Of a stretch of DNA of 64,000 bases, positions 1-11,622 are shown piece by piece. A program made the position numbers and the translations under genes. The notes beneath the pieces are model-generated. The model ran no database searches, was not told the origin of the DNA, and saw nothing but the letters and a program-made list of their open reading frames with translations. Position 1 is the first letter of the stretch. Every line of letters begins with the position of its first letter. This DNA is from DATATJ01 sp963789075 (lineage in GTDB: Bacteria; Acidobacteriota; Vicinamibacteria; Vicinamibacterales; CAVVIG01): contig CAWBJQ010000013.1 of NCBI GenBank assembly GCA_963789075.1, positions 310,001 through 374,000 on the forward strand. The letters are read 5' to 3'.

Positions 1-4
1 TCAC

Positions 5-238
5 GTGTACGGCACTGATTGGTGCGGAGTGACGTCCGCACTGCGCCGATACCTGACGACCTCGAAGATCCCTTGCGAATATCACAACATCGAACAGGAT
101 CGACTTGCCGATGAGTTCGTGCTGACGATGAACGACGGCCGGCGGCGTTTTCCGCTGATCGTCCTGGAGGAACGAATTCTCATCAGTCCGACGCTCGTCG
201 AGCTTCAGCGCGCGCTGAACGCGCATGGCATCCGTTGA
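5..238 (+). CDS. Glutaredoxin-like thiol-disulfide protein (5' end at window edge)
   Basis: A 77-residue reading frame opens with a short beta strand and a redox-type segment, YGTDWCGVTSALRRYL, which matches the active-site region of mycoredoxin/glutaredoxin-like proteins; only one cysteine of the usual CxxC remains (WCGVT), as in monothiol forms. A second cysteine lies about 18 residues later. The C-terminal half (FPLIVLEE, then SPTLVELQRAL) fits the cis-proline strand and last helix of the fold. The codon at 5 is GTG and the frame is open to the window edge, so the true start may lie a few codons upstream. It ends 67 bases before the stop of the convergent phosphatase gene. Role inferred: small cytoplasmic thiol reductase. 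Confidence 0.6.
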   Translation: MYGTDWCGVTSALRRYLTTSKIPCEYHNIEQDRLADEFVLTMNDGRRRFPLIVLEERILISPTLVELQRALNAHGIR

Positions 239-304
239 ATCCGCTCGCGGTCACCAGTGCGTCGCGGGTTTCGTCGCTACCGCGCGGTCAGCCGAATCTC
301 GGCC

Positions 305-1276
305 TCATCTTTCCGGCCGTCCAATTAGAAACGCGAGCACCGTCTTGTCATCCTGCCAGTTCGCCACGCCGCGCGGACCGGTACTGCGCTGCGCGGTCTT
401 CATCAGAACGTCGCAGACGAGCTCAGGGGTCCGCGGCTCAGGAATGTTGCAGATCGTCCGGTTCAGCACGTCGACGGCCGGCGTCCCGTCTTCTTCGATC
501 GCCTCGGTAATGCCGTCGCTGACGATGACGCCGAGGTCGCCGGGCTCCACCGTCACCACTTCAGATTCGTAGGCGGTTTCGGGAAACAAACCTGCGGGCG
601 GACCGCCCCGCGAGAGCACGTGACGACCTGAATGCCCCAGCACGAGACCGTATGGATGACCTGCATTCGCATACGTGACAGTTCGAGTCGCGTTGTCCAC
701 GTGAACCAGAAGGCAGGTCAGATACAGTCCACCGGCGTTCTCCGCATAAATTTCTCGCGACACCCTCGAGAGCAGTTCCGCCGGATTGACGGTCTGGCGC
801 GCGAACGTTCGAAAGAGCGAATGCGCCGATGCCTGTAGCAACGCCGCGGGAATCCCCTTGCCGGACACATCGCCGATGACAAAGAGGTCTTTGGCCTGAT
901 CCGGAATGACGTCGTAGAAATCACCCCCGATCTGATACGCGGGCTCGAGGCGTCCGGCCCACCGCACACCGTTCGATCCGCCGGGAATCGGAGGAAGCAA
1001 ATTCCGCTGAATTTGCGCTGCGAGCGAGAGCTGCGTGTCCATCACGATCTGGGCGCGCTCGAAGCCGGTCAGGCGCATGCGCGTCGCTCGCAGATTCAGC
1101 CACAAATAGATCACGATGCCGAACGCGGTCGCAAGAATCACGTCGCTGACGAAGAGCACCTCGCCTCGCGGCGGGCGGACGAAGCGCAACACGAGCACGT
1201 CGGCGATTCTCGCGCATCGATAGGTCACGAACGCCGCGGCGACCGATGCGACAGCGTTCCCCAAGCGCCTGGTCAT
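305..1276 (-). CDS. Membrane-anchored SpoIIE/RsbU-type PP2C serine phosphatase
   Basis: A 323-residue protein with two hydrophobic segments near residues 5-30 and 40-62, a short helical linker, and then a SpoIIE-type PP2C domain from about residue 85. Metal-binding motifs are visible in order: GGDFYDV, GDVSGKGIPAALL, a NAGHPYGLV strand, SDGITEA, and WQDDKTVLAFL near the end. These phosphatases typically dephosphorylate an anti-sigma-factor antagonist (STAS protein) in partner-switching pathways. No sensor domain such as GAF or PAS is present, so the signal probably enters through the membrane segments. No partner kinase or STAS gene is adjacent; the nearest STAS gene is at 17.4 kb and looks like part of the Mla operon. 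The frame is intact. The downstream target is unknown. Confidence 0.85.
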   Translation of the reverse strand: MTRRLGNAVASVAAAFVTYRCARIADVLVLRFVRPPRGEVLFVSDVILATAFGIVIYLWLNLRATRMRLTGFERAQIVMDTQLSLAAQIQRNLLPPIPGGSNGVRWAGRLEPAYQIGGDFYDVIPDQAKDLFVIGDVSGKGIPAALLQASAHSLFRTFARQTVNPAELLSRVSREIYAENAGGLYLTCLLVHVDNATRTVTYANAGHPYGLVLGHSGRHVLSRGGPPAGLFPETAYESEVVTVEPGDLGVIVSDGITEAIEEDGTPAVDVLNRTICNIPEPRTPELVCDVLMKTAQRSTGPRGVANWQDDKTVLAFLIGRPER

Positions 1277-1930
1277 CTGCCGGACCCACTCCGCGGCATG
1301 GCACGCACCCTACGGCTGCCCGGCCAGATCGGGCTGCTGTCTAGGAAGCCAGGATGATCTGCGTCTGCAGTCCCCTTCAGACAACTCTGGTGGCAAACTC
1401 GAAGCCGCGCCAGAATCGGGATTTTCAATGAATTCCGCTGCATCGACGTCCGCGGTTGCGTAGCAATACGCAGACCTGTTTAGGGGCCGCGCCCGGCGAA
1501 GCCGCGCGGCCGGGTCGGCTCCGCGATCGTTCGGGGTTGAAGATGCCAGCAGGCTGGCGGTGCACCGGCCGACTGGCGCAGTCAATCGGCTGGCGGGAGG
1601 ACCGTTCATAAACCACGAAGGGACGAAAGTCTCGAAGAACAGTACGTCGGGATCTTTTCAGAGCCGTTGGAGATGTATGTCGCCGCGCGAGGTTGCGCGC
1701 CCCGGAAAGACACCCGAAGACAACCGATTTTGGGACGCGAGGGAGGGGACCCGCTTCGAAGACCGCGGTGTGTGCCGCGACGCGGTGTGCGCAGGAACGC
1801 GCAGCCTTACTCGCCGATTGGCGTCAGAATCGCCGTCAGCGCGTGCGAATATCGAGACCGTTGCCACATTGTGGCGAAAGGCCGCTGGCAGCGAACATGC
1901 TGCTTCGATGCCGGGGTACCGAAAGAAATC
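1277..1930. other. Gene-free stretch before the glycogen/pentose-phosphate operon
   Basis: About 650 bases with no convincing coding region on either strand; the short open frames here have no recognisable protein character. It holds a GC-rich imperfect inverted repeat around 1481-1535 and a degenerate copy of the cacgaag-type repeat at 1611-1635. It must contain the promoter for the operon starting at 1931, but I cannot pick out convincing -35/-10 boxes. Confidence 0.5.
1611..1635 (+). repeat. Degenerate 'accacgaag-gacgaaag' small repeat
   Basis: The segment aaccacgaagggacgaaag resembles the family of small dispersed repeats whose accidental translation reads NHEDTKDTK; here it would read NHEGTKVSK. 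A better copy in the opposite orientation lies at 28651-28690. Assignment rests on resemblance only. Confidence 0.4.
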
Positions 1931-4491
1931 ATGGCGATAAGCGAGAAGAAAGCGACAGCCCTGCGAGCGGAATCCGCATCCGAGCGGATGACCGACCTGC
2001 AGCGGCAATACGGGTGTGGTCCTGTTGAGCTCGCGGGTGGCCCTCACGCGCTTTACGACCGGCATCTCTTTTTTGACAACGTCTCCGATGCGGCGGCCGC
2101 CAGCCCGCGTCAACGCTTCGAGGCCTTCGCCCGCTCCGTCCGGGACGTCCTTTCGCAGCGCTGGGTCCGCACGGAGCAGACCTACGAGCGCCGAGAACCC
2201 CAAGCGCGTTTACTACCTGTCGATGGAGTTCCTGATCGGGCGCTCACTCGCCAACAACACGACGAACCTGATGCTCAGTCCCCTCGTGAGCGAAGCCGTC
2301 AAGCAGAGGTCCCTCGACTGGCCCTCCTTGCTCGAAGAGGAACCCGACGCCGCGCTCGGAAACGGCGGGCTCGGGCGTCTGGCGGCGTGCTTCCTCGATT
2401 CGATGGCCACTATGGAGTTGCCGGCGGTAGGGTACGGCCTTCGGTACGAGTACGGAATGTTCAAGCAATCCATTGTGAATGGTTGGCAACAGGAGCAGCC
2501 GGACAACTGGCTTCGTCGGCCCGATCCGTGGGAAGTGACGCGTCCCGATGAGGCGGTCGAGATCGGACTGAACTGCTCGTTCGAGATCCGTGGCAGGAGC
2601 GCTGCGCGCCGTCGTCGGCCGGGCATCCTCGCTGATCGGCATCCCCTTCGATCGGCCCGTCGTCGGCTATGGGGGCAAGACGATCAACACGCTGCGTCTC
2701 TGGGCGGCGGGCGCCCCCGATTACTTCGATCTCAAAGCGTTCAGCCATGGAGACTTCGTCGGCGCGCTCGCCGAGACGCTCGAGGCCGAGTCTCTCACGC
2801 GAGTGCTCTATCCCGACGACTCCACGACCCAGGGACAAGGGCTGCGGTTCGTGCAGGAGTACTTTCTCGTCGCCTGCTCGCTCGCCGATCTGATCCGGCG
2901 ATTTCGCCGCAGCCAATGCGGACTGGCGCGCGCTTCCTGAAAAGGTCGCGGTGCAGCTCAACGACACTCACCCGGCGATCGCGGTCCCTGAGTTGATGCG
3001 AATCCTGCTCGACGATGCGCATCTAGGATGGGATGAGGCGTGGGATCTCACGCAACGGACGCTGGCGTACACGAACCATACGCTGCTGCCAGAGGCGCTC
3101 GAAAAATGGCCGCTCGACTGGTTCGAGACGCTGCTGCCTCGCCACCTCGAGATCATCTTCGAGATCAACCGGCGGCTGCTCGACGATGTCCGGCGCCGCT
3201 TTCCCGGAGACGAGGAGCGTGTGAAGCGTACGAGCCTGATCGAAGAGGGTCCGAACAAACACGTCCGCATGGCCCACCTCGCCATCGTCGGATCGCACAG
3301 CACGAATGGAGTGGCGGCGATTCACTCCGCGATGCTGCGCTCGATCACGGTGAAGGATCTCGCCGAGATGTTTCCGGAGCGCTTCGGCAACAAAACCAAC
3401 GGCGTCACGCCGAGGCGCTGGCTGCGGCTGGCAAACCCGGCGCTCGCGCGGACCATCACCGATACCATCGGCGACGACTGGATCGCCGACCTCGGTCAGC
3501 TGGCGAGGCTCAAGCCGCTCGTCAACGACGCCAGTTTCTGCGACGCGTTTCGCGCGAGCAAAGCGGGCGGCAAAGTCCGCGTTCGCCGAGTGGCTCCGAT
3601 CGAGCTCTGGGCAGACGGTGGATCCCGACAGCATCTTCGACAGCCAGATCAAGCGCATCCACGAATACAAACGGCAGCTGCTCAACGCGCTGCGAATCGT
3701 CGTGCTCTATAACCGCTTGCGGGAGAACCCCACGCTCGAGATGACGCCGCGGACGTTCCTGTTCGCCGGCAAGGCGGCGCCGGCCTACCAGCTGGCAAAG
3801 CTCATCATCAAGCTCCTGAACAATCTCGCCGCGACCATCGACGCCGATCCGTCGGTCCGCGGTCGGCTCAACGTGGTGTTCCTGCCCGAGTACTCCGTGT
3901 CGCTGGCCGAGCGGCTGATTCCCGCCAGCCGACGTCTCCAACCAGATCTCGACCGCCGGCTACGAGGCAAGCGGCACGAGCAACATGAAATTCATGATGA
4001 ACGGCGCGCTGACGATCGGCACGCGCGACGGCGCCACGATCGAGATGGCGCAGGAAGCCGGGGAGGAGAATTTCTTCCTCTTCGGCCTGACCGCGGAGCA
4101 GGTCGCGAGCAGTCGCGGCTGGTATAACCCGCGCTGGCATTACGACAATCAGCCGGAGATCCGGGCCGCGCTCGACCTGATCTTCTCCGACCACTTCAGC
4201 CGCGATGAGCCGGGCGTCTTTGCGCCGCTGCGCGACACGCTGTTGGTGCACGATTACTACATGCACCTCGCAGACCTCGCGTCGTATCTCGAGGCCGATC
4301 GCCGCCTGTGCGCGCTCTATGCCGACCCGCGAGCGTGGGCGCGCACGGCCATCCTGAACGTCGCCAGCTCGGGGAAGTTTTCCAGCGACCGGACCATCGC
4401 CGAGTACGCGGCGGACATCTGGCACGCCGGTCCGTGCCCGGTGTCGAGTGAGTGGAGAAAATCGTGGCGCACCCAACGAAGGAACGTGTGA
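1931..4491 (+). CDS. glgP: Glycogen phosphorylase (frame broken about five times in this consensus)
   Basis: Glycogen/maltodextrin phosphorylase, releasing glucose-1-phosphate from alpha-1,4-glucan with phosphate and PLP. Start ATG at 1931 (MAISEKKATAL). Recognisable pieces occur in order across frames: KRVYYLSMEFLIGR, ALGNGGLGRLAACFLDS, RPVVGYGGKTINTLRLW, QLNDTHPAIAVPELMR, KTNGVTPRRW, FDSQIKRIHEYKRQLLN, and the PLP-site region GTSNMKFMMNGALTIGT. Total length, about 850 residues, fits the family. Breaks lie near 2190, 2595, 2911, 3563 and 3927; each is one extra base, and four look like two alternative third-position bases in tandem (gg[c/a], cg[c/a], aa[a/g], gc[c/a]). I treat the gene as functional. 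Its stop overlaps the GTG start of pgm (GTGA), so it is the first gene of the operon. Confidence 0.93.
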
Positions 4492-6140
4492 CGATCTCGC
4501 CCCTGGCGGGCAAACCCGCTCCAGAAGCGATGCTGGTCGATCTGGCGCGGCTCGAACAGGCCTACTACGAATGCCAGCCGGACGCGAGTGATCCGAACCA
4601 GCGCGTCAGCTTCGGCACCAGCGGACACCGCGGCTCATCGCTGCGCGGCTCGTTCACGGAGGCCCACATCGCGGCGATCACGCAGGCGATCTGCGACTAT
4701 CGGCGCGCGCAGACGATCGACGGCCCGCTCTACATGGGGAAGGACACGCACGCGCTGTCCGAGCCGGCGCAGCGCACGGCCCTCGAGGTGCTGACGGCGA
4801 ACGGCGTCGAGACCATCATCCAGCGTGATTCTGGCGTCACGCCGACGCCGGTCATCTCGTGGGCGATTCTGACGTACAACCGCGGCCGCAACGCGCACTT
4901 CGCGGACGGCATCGTGGTCACGCCGTCGCACAATCCGCCGGAGGACGGCGGCTTCAAATACAACCCGCCGCGCGGCGGACCGGCCGACGTCGACGTCACC
5001 GAGTGGATTCAGAACCGCGCCAACGCGCTGCTGCGCGCCGGGAACGCCGGCGTCAAACGGGTGCCGTTCGCGGTCGCCATCAAGGCGGCGATTACGCACC
5101 AGGACGACTTCGTCCTGCCGTATGTCCAGGACTTGAAAAACGTCGTGGACATGGACGCCATCCGCGGCGCCGGCCTCGAGCTCGGCGTCGACCCACTCGG
5201 CGGCGCGGCGATGCCGTACTGGGAGCCGATCAACTCGCTCTACAAGACCAACATCACCATCGTCAACCGGGTGATCGATCCGACGTTCTCGTTCATGACG
5301 GTGGATCACGACGGCCAGATCCGCATGGATCCGTCGAGCCCGTACGCGATGGCGCGGCTCGTCGATCTGAAAGATCAGTTCCGCGTCGCCTTCGCCAACG
5401 ATCGCCGACGCCGATCGGCACGGCATCGTGACGCGCACCGCCGGGCTGATGAACCCCAATCACTATCTGGCGGTGGCGATTCGCTACCTTCTCACCCATC
5501 GTCACGCAGTGGCCGGCGCACGCCGCGGTCGGCAAGACGCTGGTCAGCAGCAGCCTCATCGATCGCGTGGTGGAAAAGTTCGGCCGTCGGCTCTACGAAG
5601 TGCCCGTCGGGTTCAAGTGGTTCGTCGCTGGCCTGTTCGACGGCTCGTGCTGTTTCGGCGGCGAGGAGAGCGCGGGGGCGAGCTTTCTGCGGCTCGACGG
5701 CACGGTGTGGGCGACCGACAAGGACGGCCTGATCATGGACCTGCTGGCGGCGGAAATCACCGCCCGCACCGACAAGGATCCAGGCGAGCACTATCAGGAG
5801 CTGACGGCGGAATTTGGGACGCCGTACTACACGCGCATCGATGCGCCGGCCACGCCCGAGCAAAAGGAGCGGCTGCGGACGCTGTCACTCGAGGCGGTCA
5901 AGGACGAAACCCTCGCCGGCGAGCTGATCATCGCCAAGCTGACCAGAGCGCCGGGCAACAACGCGGCGATCGGCGGCCTGAAAGTCGCGACGACCAGCGG
6001 GTGGTTCGCGGCCCGGCCGTCTGGCACGGAGAACATCTACAAGATCTACGCGGAGAGCTTCAAAAGCGCCGCGCATCTGGACGCGCTCGTGAGCGGAGGC
6101 CCAGGATCTCGTCGACGCCGCGATCGGCGGCCGCAGATGA
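4488..6140 (+). CDS. pgm: Phosphoglucomutase, alpha-D-glucose type (frame broken)
   Basis: Converts glucose-1-phosphate to glucose-6-phosphate, linking GlgP to the pentose-phosphate enzymes downstream. It closely follows the E. coli Pgm pattern: FGTSGHRGSS, MGKDTHALSEPA, the phosphoserine loop TPSHNPPEDGGFKYNPP, the metal loop region before DRHGIVTRTAGLMNPNHYL, VGKTLVSSSLIDRV, FGGEESAGASFLR and the phosphate-binding RPSGTENIYKIY. About 550 residues, as expected. I prefer the GTG start at 4488, which overlaps the glgP stop and follows AAGGAA; GTG at 4452 is an alternative. Breaks: 5402/5403 (ga[t/c]), 5502/5503 (cg[t/c]) and near 6094; after correction the protein ends EAQDLVDAA..., with the stop overlapping the malQ start (ATGA). 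Confidence 0.93.
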
Positions 6141-7713
6141 ACGTGCCTCCGTTCCCGGTCGAGTACCGAGCGTCCGGCGTTCTGCTGCACGTCACGTCGC
6201 TGCCCTCGCCGTACGGGATCGGCGACGTGGGTCCGGCGGCCGTCGCGTGGATCGATCGGCTTCACGAGGCGGGGCAGAGCTGGTGGCAGGCGCTACCGCT
6301 CGGTCCAACCGGCTACGGCGACTCGCCGTATCAGTCCCTGTCGTCATTCGCCGGCAATGGGCTCCTGATCAGCCCGGACTGGCTGATCGAGGACGGACTG
6401 TTGCGGGCGAGCGACTGCGCGGGCCGCTCGTTTCTCGGCCACCGCCGTCGACTTCGACGCGGTCAAGCGGTTCAAGTACGGCCTGCTCGAGACGGCATGG
6501 AGCAACTTCTGCGCTGGCGCGCGCTCGGATCTGCGCCCGGCGTTCGAGCTCTTCGCGAAGGCACAGGCCCACTGGCTGGACGACTACGCGCTGTTCCGCG
6601 CGCTGAAGGCGAGGTACGGCGGCGCGGCGTACCTGGAGTGGCCGGACGATCTCGTCCGCCGCACGCCCGCCGGCGCTGGACCGGGCGCGGCGAGATCTGG
6701 CGAGCCAGATCGAGCAGGTTCGATTTGCGCAGTTCATCTTGTTCGGTCAGGGCGCGCGCCTGAAGGCTCACGCCCGCGCGAAGGGCGTGCGCCTGATCGG
6801 CGACCTGCCCTTCTTCGTCTCCCCCGACTCGAGCGACGTGTGGGCCAACCCGGAGCTGTTCCTGCTGGACGCCCAGCACCGGCCACGCTTCGTCGCCGGG
6901 GTGCCGCCGGACTACTTCAGCGCCCAGGGACAGCGCTGGGGCAATCCGATCTATGACTGGGACGCGCTTGCCGCGCGCGGCTACCGCTGGTGCATCGACC
7001 GCGTGCGCGCCTTGCTCGCTCACGTCGACGCGATCCGTCTCGATCATTTCCGCGGATTCGCCGCGGCGTGGCACGTCCCGGCGGAGGCGCCGACGGCGCA
7101 GACCGGTCAGTGGCTGCCGGGCCCAGGCGCCGATCTCTTCGGCGCGGTGCGAAACGGAGCTGGGCGGGCTGCCGTTCATCGCCGAGGATCTGGGGATCAT
7201 CACGCCCGACGTGAGCGCGCTCCGCGACGCATTTCATCTTCCCGGGACGCGGGTGCTCCAGTTCGCCTTCGACGGCCATTCCGACAACCCGCATCTGCCC
7301 GACAACTACGTCCCCAACACGGTGGTGTACACGGGCACGCACGACAATCCCACGACGCGTGGATGGTACGAGGACCTGCCCGACGCCGAGCGGCGCAACC
7401 TGTGGCGCGACGATGAAGCGCGCGGGCGGCGCAGCGCGGACGCGGCGCCGGCGTTGTTGCATCTGGCGTGGTCGTCGGTGGCGGCGCTCGCGATCGCTCC
7501 GCTGCAGGACCTCCTCAATCTGGGCAGGAGGCGCGGATGAACCAGCCCGGAAGCGCGGACGGTAACTGGCGCTGGCGCTGGACCGAAGACATGCTCTCGG
7601 CGTCGGCCTTCCAACCGCTGCGAGACTTGACGCGCGCTTCCGCGCGCACGGGTCGTCTGGACACGCCGCGCGCCGACCTCTCGACTGATTTGGCTGCGCG
7701 ATGCCGGGTCTGA
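6137..7713 (+). CDS. malQ: 4-alpha-glucanotransferase (amylomaltase; frame broken)
   Basis: A GH77 disproportionating enzyme that rearranges short maltodextrins so that GlgP can act on them. Motifs: GVLLHVTSLPSPYGIGDVG at the N-terminus, QALPLGPTGYGDSPYQS, SPDSSDVWANPELF, GVPPDYFSAQGQRWGNPIYDW, the nucleophile strand AIRLDHFRGF, the acid/base strand FIAEDLGIITPDV and YTGTHDNPTTRGW. Start ATG 6137 overlaps the pgm stop. Breaks at 6433/6434 (tt[t/c]), 6671/6672 (gc[c/g]) and 7149/7150 (gt[g/c]) are the two-allele type; near 7524 a base appears to be missing just before QEARMNQPG. The C-terminus runs about 25 residues past the usual end, and its TGA sits in the loop of the hairpin repeat at 7703-7724. 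Confidence 0.92.
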
Positions 7714-7724
7714 AAAGACCCGGC
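7703..7724. repeat. GC-rich hairpin at the end of malQ
   Basis: A perfect 8-bp inverted repeat (gccgggtc / gacccggc) with loop tgaaaa, followed by ctacc. It has the form of dispersed 'gtagg...ctac' REP-like hairpins and the malQ stop codon is inside the loop. A similar hairpin lies at 10540-10561. It may stabilise or attenuate the message between malQ and tal; there is no T-run to make it a standard terminator. Confidence 0.6.
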
Positions 7725-7752
7725 CTACCGATCTGTCACAGGAGGTGACACG

Positions 7753-8841
7753 ATGAAGGCCACCCGAACGCTCCACGACCAGGGCCAGAGTCTCTGGCTC
7801 GATAACATCACCCGCGATCTTCTTCAGAGCGGCACGCTCGAGCGCTACATCGACGAGCTGTCCGTGACGGGGCTCACGTCCAACCCGACGATCTTCGACC
7901 ATGCCATCAAGAACAGCTCGGCGTACGACGCGGCGATCCGCGCAGAAGGTCAAGGACGGCAAGTCGGGCGAGGAACTGTTCTTCGAGCTGGCGCTCGATG
8001 ATCTGACGCGCGGCCGCCGATCTGTTTCGTCCGATCTGGGATCGGACGCGCGGCGTGGACGGCTGGGTGTCGTTGGAAGTGTCGCCGCTGCTGGCCCACG
8101 ACACGGCCAGCACGCTCGCCGCGGCCAAAGCGCTGCACGCGCGGGCGGGACGACCGAACCTCCTGATCAAGATCCCCGGCACCAAGGAAGGGCTGCCGGC
8201 CATCGAGGAGGCGATCTTCGCCGGCATACCGATCAATGTGACGCTTCTCTTCTCGCGCGAGCAGTACCTGGCGGCGGCCGACGCGTTCTTACGCGGCGTG
8301 GAGCGCCGCGTCGCCGCGGGGCTCGATCCGGACGTCGGCTCGGTCGCCTCGGTGTTCGTCAGCCGGTGGGACGCAGCGGTCAAGGACAAAGTGCCGGAGG
8401 CGCTGCGCAATCGGCTCGGCATCGCGATCGCGATGCGAACCTACAAGGCGTACCGCACGCTGCTCGACTCTCCCCGCTGGCAGCGGATCCTCAATGCCGG
8501 CGGCCGCCCGCAACGCCTGCTGTGGGCGAGCACCGGTACGAAGGATCCCGGGGCCTCGGACATCCTTTATGTGCAAACGCTCGCCGCGCCGCTCACGGTG
8601 AACACCATGCCCGAGGGCACGTTGAAAGCGCTCGCCGATCATGGAGTCGCTCGGCGGAATCCTGACGGCAGATGGCGGCGACAGCGAGGACGTGTTGGCC
8701 CGGTTTGCCGCGGCCGGCATCGACGTGGACGCCCTCGCCAACCAACTCCAGGACGAAGGCGCCAAGTCGTTCGTCGCCTCCTGGCGCGACCTCATGGATG
8801 TGATCGTCTCGAAGAGCGCCACGCTGGACAAGGCGAGCTGA
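7753..8841 (+). CDS. tal: Transaldolase (frame broken)
   Basis: Non-oxidative pentose-phosphate enzyme moving a dihydroxyacetone unit between sugar phosphates. Start ATG 7753 has a near-perfect Shine-Dalgarno (aggaggtga). Motifs: SVTGLTSNPTIFDHAI, DGWVSLEVSPLLAHDT, the Schiff-base lysine strand LLIKIPGTKEGLPAIEEAI, GIPINVTLLFSREQY, LLWASTGTKDPGASDILYV and TVNTMPEGTLKALADHG. Length near 360 residues matches the longer Tal class often found beside or fused to Pgi. Breaks: 7941/7942 (cg[c/g]), 8011/8012 (cg[c/g]) and 8645/8646 (gg[a/g]), all synonymous two-allele pairs. The next gene, pgi, follows 49 bases later. Confidence 0.93.
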
Positions 8842-8890
8842 GCGAGCGCCTGGATCGGCGGAGCGCATCTGAAGAATGAAAGGATGACCG

Positions 8891-10529
<1,639 letters not shown>

Positions 10530-10539
10530 CGCATCGTAG

Positions 10540-10561
10540 GGGCCGACCTGTGTGTCGGCCC
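10540..10561. repeat. GC-rich hairpin between pgi and gnd
   Basis: An 8-bp inverted repeat (gggccgac / gtcggccc) with loop ctgtgt, preceded by gtag. Same style as the element at 7703-7724. It sits in the 58-base gap between pgi and gnd, upstream of the gnd ribosome-binding site. Confidence 0.6.
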
Positions 10562-10587
10562 TGGGCGGACACGCACAGGAGGATATC

Positions 10588-11622
10588 GTGCAACTTGGAA
10601 TGATCGGACTTGGCCGCATGGGCGCCAACATGGCCCGGCGGCTTCTTGCCGGCGGCCATCGATGCGTCGTGTTCAACCGGTCGCCGAAACCCGTCGAGGA
10701 GTTGACCCGAGCGGGGGCGGTCGGCGCCTCGTCGATCGTGGAGCTCGTGAAGAAGCTGGAGACACCGCGCGCCATCTGGCTGATGGTGCCGGCGGCGGTC
10801 GTCGACGCGACCGTCAGCGGCCTTCTGCCTCATCTCGCGGCTGGGGACATCCTCATCGACGGCGGCAATTCGTATTACGTCGACGACATCCGGCGTGCGC
10901 GGGAGCTCGCGCAAACGGGCATCCATTACGTGGACGTCGGGACCAGCGGCGGCGTCTGGGGACTCGAGCGCGGGTACTGCCTGATGATCGGCGGCGAGGC
11001 GGCGGTGGTCGAGCGCCTCGATCCGATCTTCGCGCAGCTGGCACCCGGCGCCGGCGACACGCCCCGCACGCCGGGACGCGAGTCGATCGCCGGCACCGCC
11101 GAGCGCGGCTATCTCCACTGCGGACCGAACGGCGCGGGCCACTTCGTCAAGATGGTGCACAACGGGATCGAGTACGGCGTCATGGCCGCCTATGCCGAGG
11201 GGCTCGGCATCCTGCGCAGCGCCAACGTCGGCAAGCACACGCATGCGGTCGACGCCGAGACCACGCCGCTGCGAGAGCCCGAACACTATCAGTACGACCT
11301 CGACCTTCGCGACATCACCGAAGTGTGGCGGCGCGGCAGCGTGATCGCCTCGTGGCTGCTCGATCTGACCGCGGCGGCCCTGGTCAAGGATCCTGCGCTG
11401 TCGAAATTCGCGGGCCAGGTCTCGGATTCGGGCGAGGGACGCTGGACGATCAAAGCCGCGATCGACGAGGCGGTGCCGGTGCCGGTCCTGTCCGCCGCGC
11501 TGTATCGAGCGCTTCAGCTCACGGGGCGAACGCCGATTTCCAAGACCGAGTGTTGTCGGCCATGCGGTTCGAGTTCGGCGGCCACCTCGAAAAATCGACG
11601 CAACGGAGACCGGAGCTCATGA
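10588..11622 (+). CDS. gnd: 6-phosphogluconate dehydrogenase, decarboxylating, short type
   Basis: Oxidises 6-phosphogluconate to ribulose-5-phosphate and CO2. GTG start at 10588 is supported by aggaggatatc directly upstream. Motifs: Rossmann fold MIGLGRMGANMARRLLAGG, GDILIDGGNSYYVDDIRRA, VDVGTSGGVWGLERGYCLM and the catalytic lysine segment HFVKMVHNGIEYGVM. At about 345 residues it belongs to the shorter GntZ/YqeC-like class, which is often NAD-linked, rather than the 470-residue E. coli Gnd. Near the C-terminus two extra bases (11505/11506 ta[t/c]; 11530/11531 ga[a/c]) obscure LSAMRFEFGGHLEK; one more shift is needed to reach the TGA at 11622, so the last residues are uncertain. Overlaps the zwf start. 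Confidence 0.92.
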   Translation: MQLGMIGLGRMGANMARRLLAGGHRCVVFNRSPKPVEELTRAGAVGASSIVELVKKLETPRAIWLMVPAAVVDATVSGLLPHLAAGDILIDGGNSYYVDDIRRARELAQTGIHYVDVGTSGGVWGLERGYCLMIGGEAAVVERLDPIFAQLAPGAGDTPRTPGRESIAGTAERGYLHCGPNGAGHFVKMVHNGIEYGVMAAYAEGLGILRSANVGKHTHAVDAETTPLREPEHYQYDLDLRDITEVWRRGSVIASWLLDLTAAALVKDPALSKFAGQVSDSGEGRWTIKAAIDEAVPVPVLSAALYRALQLTGRTPISKTECCRPCGSSSAATSKNRRNGDRSS